NCBI RefSeq assembly: GCF_016775155.1
Contig: NZ_JAEUGD010000014.1
Span: 108,915 to 172,914, forward strand
Direction: 5' to 3'
DNA length: 64,000 nucleotides
Source: Fulvivirga marina
GTDB lineage: Bacteria; Bacteroidota; Bacteroidia; Cytophagales; Cyclobacteriaceae
Shown here: piece by piece, positions 1 through 7,781 of the stretch
How the letters are laid out: every line of letters begins with the position of its first letter
Numbering within the stretch: the first letter of the stretch is position 1
Notes under the pieces: generated by a model
Databases searched by the model: none
The model's input: only the letters and a program-made list of their open reading frames with translations
What the model was told of the DNA's origin: nothing
Position numbers and translations under genes: made by a program

Positions 1-1
1 A

Positions 2-334
2 GTTAAAGTGGCCCCTCCTTTCGAAATTGTAAATACACCTTTTGGTGTGCCTAAAACGGGGTATCCCAGTGATGTAACAGGTAAAATTGTTGCAGGTAAC
101 ATTGCAAACCTAATTAAAGGAAAAACAAAACTGGTGAGCAAAGAGTGGGGCAGGATACCAGCGCTATGTGTAATGGATGCCGGCCACAAGGAAATATACC
201 TTATTGCCAACCATCTTTTCAAACCACGACAATTTGCAGTGTTGTTGCCCAACATCTTCAATGACCTTGGAAAGGTGTTTCTCGAAAAGTATTTCATATG
301 GAAAAACAGGCATGGATACGCCTGGCTCCCATAG
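2..334 (+). CDS. NAD(P)/FAD-dependent oxidoreductase, SQR-like (C-terminal part)
   Basis: The reading frame is already open at the left edge (codons GTT AAA GTG ...), so this is only the last ~110 residues of a longer gene; the GTG at position 8 is not a credible start. The fragment has the C-terminal signature of sulfide:quinone oxidoreductase-like flavoproteins: a TPFGVPKTGYPSD segment followed by a helix, as in the part of SQR proteins that closes over the FAD and contacts the membrane quinone, and an aromatic tail ending in GYAWLP. The redox cysteines and the Rossmann motifs lie outside the window, so sulfide specificity cannot be judged. A hairpin terminator follows the stop. Confidence 0.7.
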   Translation, partial: VKVAPPFEIVNTPFGVPKTGYPSDVTGKIVAGNIANLIKGKTKLVSKEWGRIPALCVMDAGHKEIYLIANHLFKPRQFAVLLPNIFNDLGKVFLEKYFIWKNRHGYAWLP

Positions 335-361
335 GTAATAAATAGGTTAGGTTGAACAAAG

Positions 362-398
362 AGTCATCGGGTGGTGAAGCATCCGATGACTTTCTTTT
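362..398 (+). terminator. Rho-independent terminator after the SQR-like gene
   Basis: A 9-bp inverted repeat (AGTCATCGG at 362-370, CCGATGACT at 383-391) with a 12-nt loop is followed by a T-rich tract. It lies 28 bases after the stop codon of the SQR-like gene. Confidence 0.75.
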
Positions 399-548
399 TT
401 TGCGGTCGGTTTGGAGTAATCAGGTGAGTCGTAATCGGTATTCGGTATTCAATGAACGGTAAAAAAGAAATCACAAACCAGTTGGTAACCTGCAAAATCA
501 AATTATGCGCCTCTCAATCCACCAGTAACTAGAAATCAGAAAAAACAT

Positions 549-556
549 TACCTTTG
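549..556 (+). promoter_or_regulatory. Bacteroidota -7 element just before the RluA gene
   Basis: TACCTTTG matches the Bacteroidota -7 consensus TAnnTTTG and ends 4 bases before the ATG at 561. Transcription would begin at or next to the start codon, giving a leaderless mRNA. No convincing -33 TTG is present. Confidence 0.4.
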
Positions 557-560
557 CGTC

Positions 561-1271
561 ATGGCAAAAATGAAGTTTGAGGATTTAATCATTAGGGAAG
601 ACGATAACTATATAGTTATTAATAAACCTGCCTTTATCTCTACGCTTGCTGATAGAAATGATAGTGTGAACATTTTGGTAATGGCAAGGGCATATCATGA
701 AGGTGCTCAGGTGTGTCACAGGTTAGATAAGGAAACCACCGGGGCATTGGTAATCGCTAAGAATCCTGATGCTTATCGACATATGTCCATTCAGTTTGAA
801 AACAGAGAGGTAAGGAAAATATATCATGCAGTGTCTGATGGTATACACGATTTTAATAATAAGGAAGTAGACAGGTCAATTTTAAAGCTAGGCAACGGGA
901 CTGTAAGGATTGATCATAAAGGGAAAGAGGCAAAGACTATTTTCAATACATTGAAAGCATACTCTGCCCATACCTTAATAGAATGTATGCCAGTTACCGG
1001 ACGGATGCATCAGATTAGAGTACACCTTAGCAGTATAGGAGCGCCCATAACAGGAGATGAGATGTATGGAGGCAAATCCCTTTATTTGTCCTCTATTAAA
1101 AGAAAGTATAATCTTAAAAAATGGACAGAGGAGCAACCTCTAATTAAAAGGTTGGCCCTGCATGCCCATAGTCTTACTTTCAAACTTCTTAATCATGAAG
1201 AACTGACTATTGAGGCTCCATATCCTAAAGACTTCCGTGTACTTACAGAGCAGCTGGAAAAGAATAGTTGA
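561..1271 (+). CDS. RluA-family pseudouridine synthase
   Basis: This 236-residue protein isomerises uridine to pseudouridine in rRNA or tRNA. It shows the RluA-family catalytic motif HRLDKETTG at residues 53-61, with Asp56 as the expected nucleophile, and the downstream GRMHQIRVHL segment that lines the active site. It has no N-terminal S4 domain, so it is a short single-domain enzyme like RluC/RluD without S4 or like TruC. The exact RNA target cannot be inferred. The ATG at 561 fits the upstream -7 element. The gene stands alone ahead of the ribosomal protein operon, which has its own promoter. Confidence 0.85.
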   Translation: MAKMKFEDLIIREDDNYIVINKPAFISTLADRNDSVNILVMARAYHEGAQVCHRLDKETTGALVIAKNPDAYRHMSIQFENREVRKIYHAVSDGIHDFNNKEVDRSILKLGNGTVRIDHKGKEAKTIFNTLKAYSAHTLIECMPVTGRMHQIRVHLSSIGAPITGDEMYGGKSLYLSSIKRKYNLKKWTEEQPLIKRLALHAHSLTFKLLNHEELTIEAPYPKDFRVLTEQLEKNS

Positions 1272-1323
1272 TGAAGCCATTTGATGTGGAAAAACAGGTG
1301 ATTTAAATATTTTAAGGCTCCTG

Positions 1324-1354
1324 TTGCATTTAAAAATATATACATCTATCTTTG
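1324..1354 (+). promoter_or_regulatory. Promoter of the rplM-rpsI-rpsB operon
   Basis: A TTG (1324-1326) and TATCTTTG (1347-1354) are separated by 20 bases, matching the Bacteroidota -33/-7 promoter architecture. The predicted start lies near 1360, leaving a leader of about 50 bases before the rplM GTG. This is the best-formed promoter in the window. Confidence 0.7.
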
Positions 1355-1409
1355 TGTCCCTTTTTGAGGGAGGAATTATCTATTGTCAAAAATATAAAGC
1401 TTTTACAGC

Positions 1410-1856
1410 GTGGATACTTTAAGTTATAAGACAGTTTCGGCTAACAAGGCAACAGTAAACAAAAATTGGATCATCGTTGATGCTGATTCAAAAGTTTTAG
1501 GCCGGTTAGCCAGTGAAGTTGCGAGAGTTATCAGAGGTAAGCACAAACCTGATTTCACTCCGAATGTTGATTGTGGAGATAATGTTATCGTTATCAATGC
1601 AGATAAAATAAAGCTGACAGGAAAAAAGTGGACTGATAAAGTTTACGTTTCCCACACCGGATACCCTGGTGGTCAGAGATCTGCTACTCCTAAAGAAGTT
1701 ATGGCCAAAAAATCATCTACAATCCTTGTAGAAAGAGCCGTAAGAGGTATGCTTCCTAAAACAAGACTGGGAAGATCCTTGTTTAAAAATTTATACGTTT
1801 ATGAGGGTGCTGAGCATCCGCATGAAGCTCAAAAACCTAAAGAAATTAAACTATAA
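1410..1856 (+). CDS. rplM: 50S ribosomal protein L13
   Basis: This 148-residue protein is an early-assembling large-subunit protein. The L13 core is evident: WIIVDADSKVLGRLAS near the N-terminus, FTPNVDCGDNVIVINADKIKLTGKKW in the middle, and the VRGMLPKTRLGR signature. The start is the GTG at 1410; the N-terminal MDTLSYKTVSANKATV sequence is characteristic of Bacteroidota L13 proteins and no in-frame ATG fits better. rpsI follows after 3 bases, the usual L13-S9 pairing, so the two are cotranscribed from the promoter at 1324-1354. Confidence 0.97.
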   Translation: MDTLSYKTVSANKATVNKNWIIVDADSKVLGRLASEVARVIRGKHKPDFTPNVDCGDNVIVINADKIKLTGKKWTDKVYVSHTGYPGGQRSATPKEVMAKKSSTILVERAVRGMLPKTRLGRSLFKNLYVYEGAEHPHEAQKPKEIKL

Positions 1857-1859
1857 TCA

Positions 1860-2246
1860 ATGGAAGTAATTAGTTCAATAGGAAGAAGAAAGACCTCAGT
1901 AGCCAGAATTTATATGACTTCTGGTAAAGGTGAGATCACTGTGAATAACAAGAGCGTAGAGGATTACTTTCCTGCCGGTATTTTGCAGACCATCGTTCGC
2001 CAGCCTTTAAATACAGTTGGTCAGGATGGTAACTTCGATATTAAGGTAAATGTTGATGGTGGCGGTCCTGCAGGACAAGCAGAAGCTATACGATTGGCAT
2101 TATCAAGAGCTTTATGCGAAGTAGATGCTGAGAACAGATCTCCTCTTAAGAAGGAAGGCTTTCTTACCAGGGACCCAAGAATGGTTGAAAGAAAGAAATA
2201 CGGAAGAAGAAAAGCGAGAAGAAAGTTCCAGTTCAGTAAGCGTTAA
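1860..2246 (+). CDS. rpsI: 30S ribosomal protein S9
   Basis: This 128-residue S9 protein begins with the family pattern SSIGRRKTSVARIY and ends in a basic tail, KYGRRKARRKFQFSKR, whose last residues reach the P-site tRNA in the decoding centre. The GGGPAGQAEAIRLALSRAL signature lies at about residues 66-85. It follows rplM after 3 bases and is followed by rpsB after 43 bases, so it is the middle gene of a translation operon. Confidence 0.98.
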   Translation: MEVISSIGRRKTSVARIYMTSGKGEITVNNKSVEDYFPAGILQTIVRQPLNTVGQDGNFDIKVNVDGGGPAGQAEAIRLALSRALCEVDAENRSPLKKEGFLTRDPRMVERKKYGRRKARRKFQFSKR

Positions 2247-2289
2247 TATTTACTGTTGACGGAATATAAAAAAGAAAACAAATTAATTA

Positions 2290-3054
2290 ATGGCTGATAA
2301 ATTAGAATATAAAGACTTACTTGATGCTGGTGTTCACTTCGGACACTTAACGAGAAAGTGGGATCCCAAAATGGCTCCATATATCTTCATGGAGAAAAAT
2401 GGTATCCACATTATTGACTTAAATAAAACCCTTGAGTGCCTCGACAAAGCATCATATGCACTTAAGAACATCGTAAGATCAGGAAGAAAGGTTTTGTTCG
2501 TAGCTACTAAAAAACAGGCACAGGATGTAGTGACTGAAGAAGCTAAAAGATTGAACATGCCTTACGTTACTGATAGATGGTTAGGTGGTATGCTTACCAA
2601 CTTTGCTACTATCAGGAAGTCATTGAAGAAAATGTCTTCAATTGATAAGCTGATGAAGGATGAGGCTTATCTTAACCTTGCAAAAAGAGAAAGATTGATG
2701 ATTACCCGTGAAAAAGAGAAGCTTGAAAGAGTTCTTGGTGGTATTGCTGATCTTAACAGACTTCCTGCAGCTCTTTTTGTGATAGATGTTAAAAGAGAGC
2801 ACATTGCTGTAAAAGAAGCTCAAAAGTTGAATATCCCTGTATTTGCTATGGTGGATACTAACTCTGATCCCACTGGGGTAGACTTCCCAATTCCGGCAAA
2901 CGACGATGCGTTTAAATCTATCTCGCTTATCACTAAGCAAGTTGGAAAAACTATCGAAGAAGGTTTGATGGAAAGAAAGAAGGATAAAGAAGAGGCGAAC
3001 CTACAGAAAGAAGAAGAAGCTAAAAAATCAGCGGACAAGGAATCTGTAGAATAA
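2290..3054 (+). CDS. rpsB: 30S ribosomal protein S2
   Basis: This 254-residue protein has the S2 hallmarks: LLDAGVHFGHLTRKWDPKM at the N-terminus, WLGGMLTNFATI near residue 97, and PVFAMVDTNSDPTGVDFPIPAND near residue 185. A highly charged Lys/Glu tail of about 30 residues ends the protein, as is usual for S2. rpsB and tsf are adjacent in most bacteria; here they remain neighbours but a long hairpin lies between them. Confidence 0.98.
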   Translation: MADKLEYKDLLDAGVHFGHLTRKWDPKMAPYIFMEKNGIHIIDLNKTLECLDKASYALKNIVRSGRKVLFVATKKQAQDVVTEEAKRLNMPYVTDRWLGGMLTNFATIRKSLKKMSSIDKLMKDEAYLNLAKRERLMITREKEKLERVLGGIADLNRLPAALFVIDVKREHIAVKEAQKLNIPVFAMVDTNSDPTGVDFPIPANDDAFKSISLITKQVGKTIEEGLMERKKDKEEANLQKEEEAKKSADKESVE

Positions 3055-3084
3055 AATAAATAAATTATACCGATAGATAATTCA

Positions 3085-3128
3085 AAAAAATTGAACATTG
3101 GCGATAAACTGATGTTCAATTTTTTATT
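3085..3128 (+). terminator. Hairpin between rpsB and tsf
   Basis: A perfect 14-bp inverted repeat (3085-3098 with 3112-3125) flanks a 13-base loop and ends in a T-run. It resembles an intrinsic terminator or attenuator, suggesting that tsf expression is partly uncoupled from the upstream ribosomal genes. The stem is A/T-rich at its base, so read-through is likely. Confidence 0.7.
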
Positions 3129-3168
3129 AAAGACAAATCAATTTAAGAATATTAAATATTAAGTAACT

Positions 3169-3999
3169 ATGGCTATTACAGCAAAAGACGTAAATAAGCT
3201 TAGGCAAATGACCGGTGCCGGAATGATGGATTGCAAAAAGGCACTTACCGAAGCTGATGGCGATTTTGACAAAGCAATAGACCTTCTAAGAAAGAAAGGA
3301 CAGAAAGTATCAGCTTCAAGAGCCGATAGGGATGTGACTGAAGGATCTGTTTTTGTAAGAACAAACAATGATGGTACTGAGGGAATCCTTATCGCCTTGA
3401 ATTGTGAGACTGACTTTGTTGGTAAAAATGAGGAGTTCCTTAACCTTGGAAATGCTATCCTTGATATTGCTTTTGATAAGCAACCTGCAGATATCGCAGC
3501 GCTTAAAAGTGAGAAACTCGGAGATCATACTGTAGAGGAAAAGATCACTGAACTTGTAGGTAAGATCGGTGAGAAAATAGAGATTAGCGAATATGTGAGA
3601 GTAAATGGCGAAGCTGTAGTGCCTTACATTCACGCAGGTAGTAAATTAGGAGTGTTGGTGTCTCTTAAAGGAGTTAACGGTGCAGATGTACAGGAAGCTG
3701 GAAAAGACGTAGGTATGCAGATTGCAGCGATGAACCCTGTAGCGGTTGATAAAGAAGGTGTTGATGCTACAATAGTTGAAAAAGAATTGGAGATCGGTAA
3801 AGAGCAGGCATTGGCTGAAGGTAAGCCTGAAAACATTGTAGAGAAAATCGCTCAAGGTAAACTTCAGAAATTCTACAAGGATAACACTTTGTTGAACCAG
3901 CAATTTGTTAAAGATAGTTCACTGACAGTTGCAGGCTATCTTGATAGTGTGTCAAAAGGATTGACAGTTGCAGAGTTTAAAAGAGTAGCTATTGGATAA
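3169..3999 (+). CDS. tsf: Translation elongation factor Ts
   Basis: This 276-residue protein is the guanine-nucleotide exchange factor that recycles EF-Tu after GTP hydrolysis. The N-terminal UBA-like domain carries the EF-Ts signature LRQMTGAGMMDCKKAL at about residues 11-26. The second signature region, LNCETDFVGKNEEF, contains the TDFV motif that contacts EF-Tu. Its length is normal for the family. It follows rpsB and is closed by a strong terminator. Confidence 0.98.
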   Translation: MAITAKDVNKLRQMTGAGMMDCKKALTEADGDFDKAIDLLRKKGQKVSASRADRDVTEGSVFVRTNNDGTEGILIALNCETDFVGKNEEFLNLGNAILDIAFDKQPADIAALKSEKLGDHTVEEKITELVGKIGEKIEISEYVRVNGEAVVPYIHAGSKLGVLVSLKGVNGADVQEAGKDVGMQIAAMNPVAVDKEGVDATIVEKELEIGKEQALAEGKPENIVEKIAQGKLQKFYKDNTLLNQQFVKDSSLTVAGYLDSVSKGLTVAEFKRVAIG

Positions 4000-4022
4000 G
4001 TAAGGTAATTAACAATACATTT

Positions 4023-4057
4023 AAAGCCGTTATGATTTGATCATAACGGCTTTTCTG
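4023..4057 (+). terminator. Intrinsic terminator after tsf
   Basis: A perfect 13-bp stem (AAAGCCGTTATGA at 4023-4035 with TCATAACGGCTTT at 4041-4053) has a 5-base loop and T-rich tail. It ends the rplM-rpsI-rpsB-tsf unit. Confidence 0.9.
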
Positions 4058-4631
4058 TTTATAGTCCTTGTGATTATGGATGAAGTTCGTCTCCTCATGA
4101 GCGTGCTAATATTCTGGATTAAATCGTAGCCAAGTAGAATGTCGAAACAGAGGCGGCTGAATTGTGGGACTTTGTGCAGGTGAACTTTAACGGAGAGTAT
4201 TTTACTTTGTGAAAGCAAGGATTGCTGTCTGATATCAAATCCCTTATAAATACAATCGGATTAAAGGCTGCCAGGTTTGGCGGTCTTTTTTATTGTTCGA
4301 TTTTGTATTTACTCTAATAGTGTTTTTGTATGACTTTTTTAATATGTGTCTGGATGTGACTGAAAATTTCCATAGTTGTCAAAAAATATTGTCGTAATTA
4401 AGTCATTTTTCAAATTATGGTTTAAAAAGTACCATGTATTTGAATTATATGCAACAAAAACGTTTGCACTAAGGTTAAAAAATACCCTGTATACCTACTT
4501 TTTATGCTTAAAATTTAAAATAAGGTTAAAAAAATAATCCAACTAGCTTTATAATATCGATAAATTGTTTTTCATTTGGCTTTACGATTCAAACTTTTGA
4601 TTGCAAGTCATTTAAAAACAAACCTGTTATT
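4058..4631. other. Intergenic region upstream of amt
   Basis: About 570 bases hold no convincing gene. A short hairpin (CTGCCA/TGGCGG near 4268-4285) followed by a T-run is present, and the remainder is very AT-rich. No sigma-54-type TGGC-N-TTGC promoter and no clear TAnnTTTG element were found close to amt, so how it is transcribed was not resolved. Confidence 0.5.
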
Positions 4632-5954
4632 ATGGAGAAGTTCTTTTTGAGCGAATTACCTTTGGTGGTCAGAGAAAGTACTCTGGAAACCACTGCTAGC
4701 GCAGACAGTATTGATCTTAGTCTTGTCGCAGAAGGCCTGTTTACGGCCAACAATATCTGGATGATGATGGCTACGGCCCTTGTATTTATTATGCACTTAG
4801 GTTTTGCTGGTGTAGAGGCTGGGTTTAGTCAATCCAAGAATACAGTCAATATACTCTTTAAAAATACACTAACTCCTGTTATAGGTATTCTAACATACTA
4901 CATTGTAGGGTTTAACCTGATGTACCCTGGCTTTGAGACCCCTGGGTGGTTCGCTTTCGGAGGTTTTATGCTCGATCTTCCTACAAATGGTAATTCGGCT
5001 GAATATGCCAGTGGAGGTTATACCTATTGGACCGACTTTCTTTTTCAGGCCATGTTTGCGGCAACTGCAGCAACTATAGTGTCTGGAGCGGTTGCAGAAC
5101 GTATTAAAATATCTTCTTATATCACCTTCACCCTATTGTTCGTAGGTATTGTTTATCCTATTGTAGGAAGTTGGAAATGGGGTGGAGGAGCACTTGATGC
5201 TGCTGGTTTTTATGATTTCGCTGGTTCTACTCTTGTACATGCTGTTGGCGGATGGGGAGCTTTAGCTGGTATTATGCTTTTAGGGCCTCGTATAGGTAAA
5301 TATGTGGATGGTAAAGTAATTGATAAGCCGGGTTCCAGTGTGCCTCTAGCCACTATTGGAGTATTTCTTTTGTGGTTAGGCTGGTTCGGCTTTAATGGAG
5401 GATCAGTGCTCTCGGCAGATCCAGGTAAAGTATCTTTTGTATTAGTTACCACCAGTCTAGGGGCGTGTACAGGTGCTATAGGAGGGCTTGTGGCAGGGTA
5501 CTTTGTTTTCAAAAGACTGGATTTCGGCATGGTTCTTAACGGCCTGCTTGCAGGTTTAGTAGGAATAACTGCTGGTGCGGATGTAATCAGTCCGGGTTGG
5601 GCGCTGGTAGTAGGTTTTGTGGCAGGGATACTGGTAGTGCTTTCGGCAATTACCCTTGATAGACTAAAGCTTGATGACTGCGTAGGGGCAGTATCCGTTC
5701 ACTTGGTTTGTGGTGTATGGGGAACATTGGCTGTTGGTATTTTTGGAGTATCAGCCGATGGTAAGGCCATGCCTTTCCTGCCACAGCTTTATGGTGTTGC
5801 AGTATGTGGAGCAACAGCTTTTGCTTCAGCATTTATAATATTTTTTGTGTTAAAGAAACTTTTTGGTATTCGGGTTTCAGAGCAGCACGAAATAGAAGGC
5901 CTTGATAGTCATGAACACGGTATACGTGGCTACACCATTGTATACGATGAATAG
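4632..5954 (+). CDS. amt: Ammonium transporter
   Basis: This 440-residue polytopic inner-membrane protein imports ammonium. It shows the Amt/Rh family signature DFAGSTLVHAVGGWGALAG, which carries the first of the two pore histidines, and the second histidine lies in AVSVHLVCGVWGT. Aromatic gate residues are in the first helices (MHLGFAGVEAGFSQSKN). An acidic, polar tail replaces the usual GlnK-contact end, and no glnK lies adjacent. Downstream are a porin-like barrel, a small periplasmic protein and glutamine synthetase, giving a transport-to-assimilation order. Confidence 0.95.
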   Translation: MEKFFLSELPLVVRESTLETTASADSIDLSLVAEGLFTANNIWMMMATALVFIMHLGFAGVEAGFSQSKNTVNILFKNTLTPVIGILTYYIVGFNLMYPGFETPGWFAFGGFMLDLPTNGNSAEYASGGYTYWTDFLFQAMFAATAATIVSGAVAERIKISSYITFTLLFVGIVYPIVGSWKWGGGALDAAGFYDFAGSTLVHAVGGWGALAGIMLLGPRIGKYVDGKVIDKPGSSVPLATIGVFLLWLGWFGFNGGSVLSADPGKVSFVLVTTSLGACTGAIGGLVAGYFVFKRLDFGMVLNGLLAGLVGITAGADVISPGWALVVGFVAGILVVLSAITLDRLKLDDCVGAVSVHLVCGVWGTLAVGIFGVSADGKAMPFLPQLYGVAVCGATAFASAFIIFFVLKKLFGIRVSEQHEIEGLDSHEHGIRGYTIVYDE

Positions 5955-5968
5955 GTCAGTATAAAATA

Positions 5969-6021
5969 AGAAGCCCTCCTGAAAGAAGATCTCACCTTTC
6001 TCTCAGAATTAACGGGCTTCT
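5969..6021 (+). terminator. Hairpin between amt and the porin gene
   Basis: AGAAGCCC (5969-5976) pairs with GGGCTTCT (6014-6021), and the enclosed sequence can pair further (CTGAAAG with CTTTCTCTCAG). There is no long T-run, so it may be an attenuator or RNA-stability element rather than a full terminator. Confidence 0.45.
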
Positions 6022-6059
6022 ATTAGTTAACGCAATTATTAACCTAATCCAAAAGTAAG

Positions 6060-7211
6060 ATGAAAAAGTCATTTACACTATTTACTATGTTACTTTATTT
6101 TGCAGTTTCACCTGTGGTTTTCGGGCAGGATGAGGAAGAAAAAAGTGGCGAATTTTCACTGTCAGGTTCCGTCGATGTTTATTATAGGGCTAACCTTAAT
6201 GCAAAGAACAGAGGGGACGATTATCAGGCACCAGGTACTTCCTTTGGTAATTTACCTGGCTTCAGTCTAGGGATGGTGAATTTTATCGGCTCGTATCAGG
6301 CCGAAAAGGGAGGTTTTGTTGCCGATCTTGTGTTTGGTCCCAGGGGAGAAGATGCAGTTTTTGCTTCGCCGTATTACAATTCCGAAAGAGGAAGCTCACA
6401 AATTATTAACCAGCTTTATGCTTACTGGAATGTAAATGACGCTTTAACATTTACGCTGGGTAACTTCAATACATTTTTAGGGTATGAAGTAATTTCTCCC
6501 TCTGCCAACTTTAACTACTCTACTTCATACATGTTTTCCTACGGGCCTTTTTCGCATACCGGCTTAAAGGCTGATCTTAAACTGTCAGATGATCTAACCT
6601 TGATGGCGTCGGTAATGAACCCAACAGATCTGACAGAATTTAATCCAGTAGGAACCTATACCGCTGGACTTCAGGTAGCTTTGTTTGGAAGCACCTTCTT
6701 AAATTTTCTATACGGCGATCAGGATGGGAAACTTGATGAAGATAGTGCTTCTCCTGATGATTATTCTGCGGGTAGTACTTTTCAGGCAGACATTACAACC
6801 GGGGTTGATGTGTCTGATGCCTTCTTCATGGGATTCAATGCAACCTATAATACTACAAGTGTGGGTGAACTTTATAGCGGAACTGATGTGGTTGACGTAG
6901 ACGGTGATGGTGCAGGCTTTTATGGCGCAGCAGCTTACTTGCAGCTTACTACTTCAGAGACATTCGCTATTGGAACCAGAGTAGAGTACTTCAAAGTATA
7001 TAACAACGGTCTGGAGGTGATTGCCCTTGATCCCGATGGTGATGGTAGTGTTCTTGATGTCACACTTTCTGCAAATGCACGCGTCGGTAATTTAACTATT
7101 ATCCCTGAACTAAGGTTTGACGCCTCTTCTGAAGATTCATTTTTGAATAGGGACTTGGATCCAAGCGGGAGCTTGGCATCATTTCTTATGGCTGCTGTTT
7201 ATACCTTTTAA
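6060..7211 (+). CDS. Porin-like outer-membrane beta-barrel protein
   Basis: This 383-residue protein has a clear signal peptide (residues 1-22, cleavage after VVFG) and then alternating amphipathic strands with many aromatic residues and Asp/Gly-rich loops. It ends in an aromatic residue (VYTF), the usual outer-membrane barrel terminus. It resembles the beta-barrel porin-2/OmpL-like family found beside amt in Bacteroidota. Its position right after amt suggests that it lets ammonium or another small nitrogen compound cross the outer membrane; this is inferred from context only. Confidence 0.7.
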   Translation: MKKSFTLFTMLLYFAVSPVVFGQDEEEKSGEFSLSGSVDVYYRANLNAKNRGDDYQAPGTSFGNLPGFSLGMVNFIGSYQAEKGGFVADLVFGPRGEDAVFASPYYNSERGSSQIINQLYAYWNVNDALTFTLGNFNTFLGYEVISPSANFNYSTSYMFSYGPFSHTGLKADLKLSDDLTLMASVMNPTDLTEFNPVGTYTAGLQVALFGSTFLNFLYGDQDGKLDEDSASPDDYSAGSTFQADITTGVDVSDAFFMGFNATYNTTSVGELYSGTDVVDVDGDGAGFYGAAAYLQLTTSETFAIGTRVEYFKVYNNGLEVIALDPDGDGSVLDVTLSANARVGNLTIIPELRFDASSEDSFLNRDLDPSGSLASFLMAAVYTF

Positions 7212-7219
7212 TATGACTA

Positions 7220-7759
7220 GTGAGGGTGCTGATTCACATATTAATCCTTAATATTTTATTACTACCTGTTGAGTTGTTGGGGGCTCCGGCTCTTTCGGAA
7301 TCCCCAGCTTTTTATGAAAAGATTGTAGCCTGTAAAGGACATAATCAGACGGCTATTTACGCAGGGATTGCAGCCTACTTTAAAGATCAGGCAGCTTTAT
7401 CCGACAAGGATTCCGCAACCCTTTTTATATCACATGATAAGCTACGGATTTACAGTCAGATATTGGGAAATCTCAAAAAGCCAGTAGGTGAGGTGACCTT
7501 TGATGTACGGGTAGATGTGAAGGATGAAAAATTCAGGCTTACTATACATGATCCGTGGTTCACTCCATTGGAAAGAGATCGGTACAGCAAGCTTGTGATG
7601 TCGGATGATAAAGCGGAGCAAGTTGAAGAAGAGAATTTTAAACATAGGATGTCGCTCTTTAAAAAGATTGAAAAACAGCTGCAGGCCTATATAGATGGAG
7701 CGGGGCAGAGTATAAGGGAAAGAGTGATTAATGATGAATTGAATATAACTAATTGGTAA
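7220..7759 (+). CDS. Secreted protein with a DUF4468-like fold
   Basis: This 179-residue protein starts at a GTG 8 bases after the porin stop codon. A hydrophobic N-terminus (residues 2-22) looks like a signal peptide. The middle, with alternating strands around VGEVTFDVRVDVKDEKFRLTIHDPWF, resembles DUF4468 proteins, small TATA-box-binding-protein-like periplasmic domains of Bacteroidota. The C-terminus is helical and charged. Function is unknown. It sits between the porin and glnA with short spacers, so it is probably part of the nitrogen operon. The start is uncertain because there is no in-frame ATG near the N-terminus. Confidence 0.6.
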   Translation: MRVLIHILILNILLLPVELLGAPALSESPAFYEKIVACKGHNQTAIYAGIAAYFKDQAALSDKDSATLFISHDKLRIYSQILGNLKKPVGEVTFDVRVDVKDEKFRLTIHDPWFTPLERDRYSKLVMSDDKAEQVEEENFKHRMSLFKKIEKQLQAYIDGAGQSIRERVINDELNITNW

Positions 7760-7781
7760 TAATTAATAACGTTTTAAAACT

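Noticed and set aside
1355..1409. Ribosomal protein leader RNA upstream of rplM
   Set aside because: The leader is only about 50 bases and no structured hairpin comparable to known L13 leaders could be drawn.
4058..4631. Sigma-54 promoter for amt
   Set aside because: No TGGC-N-TTGC pair with correct spacing was found.
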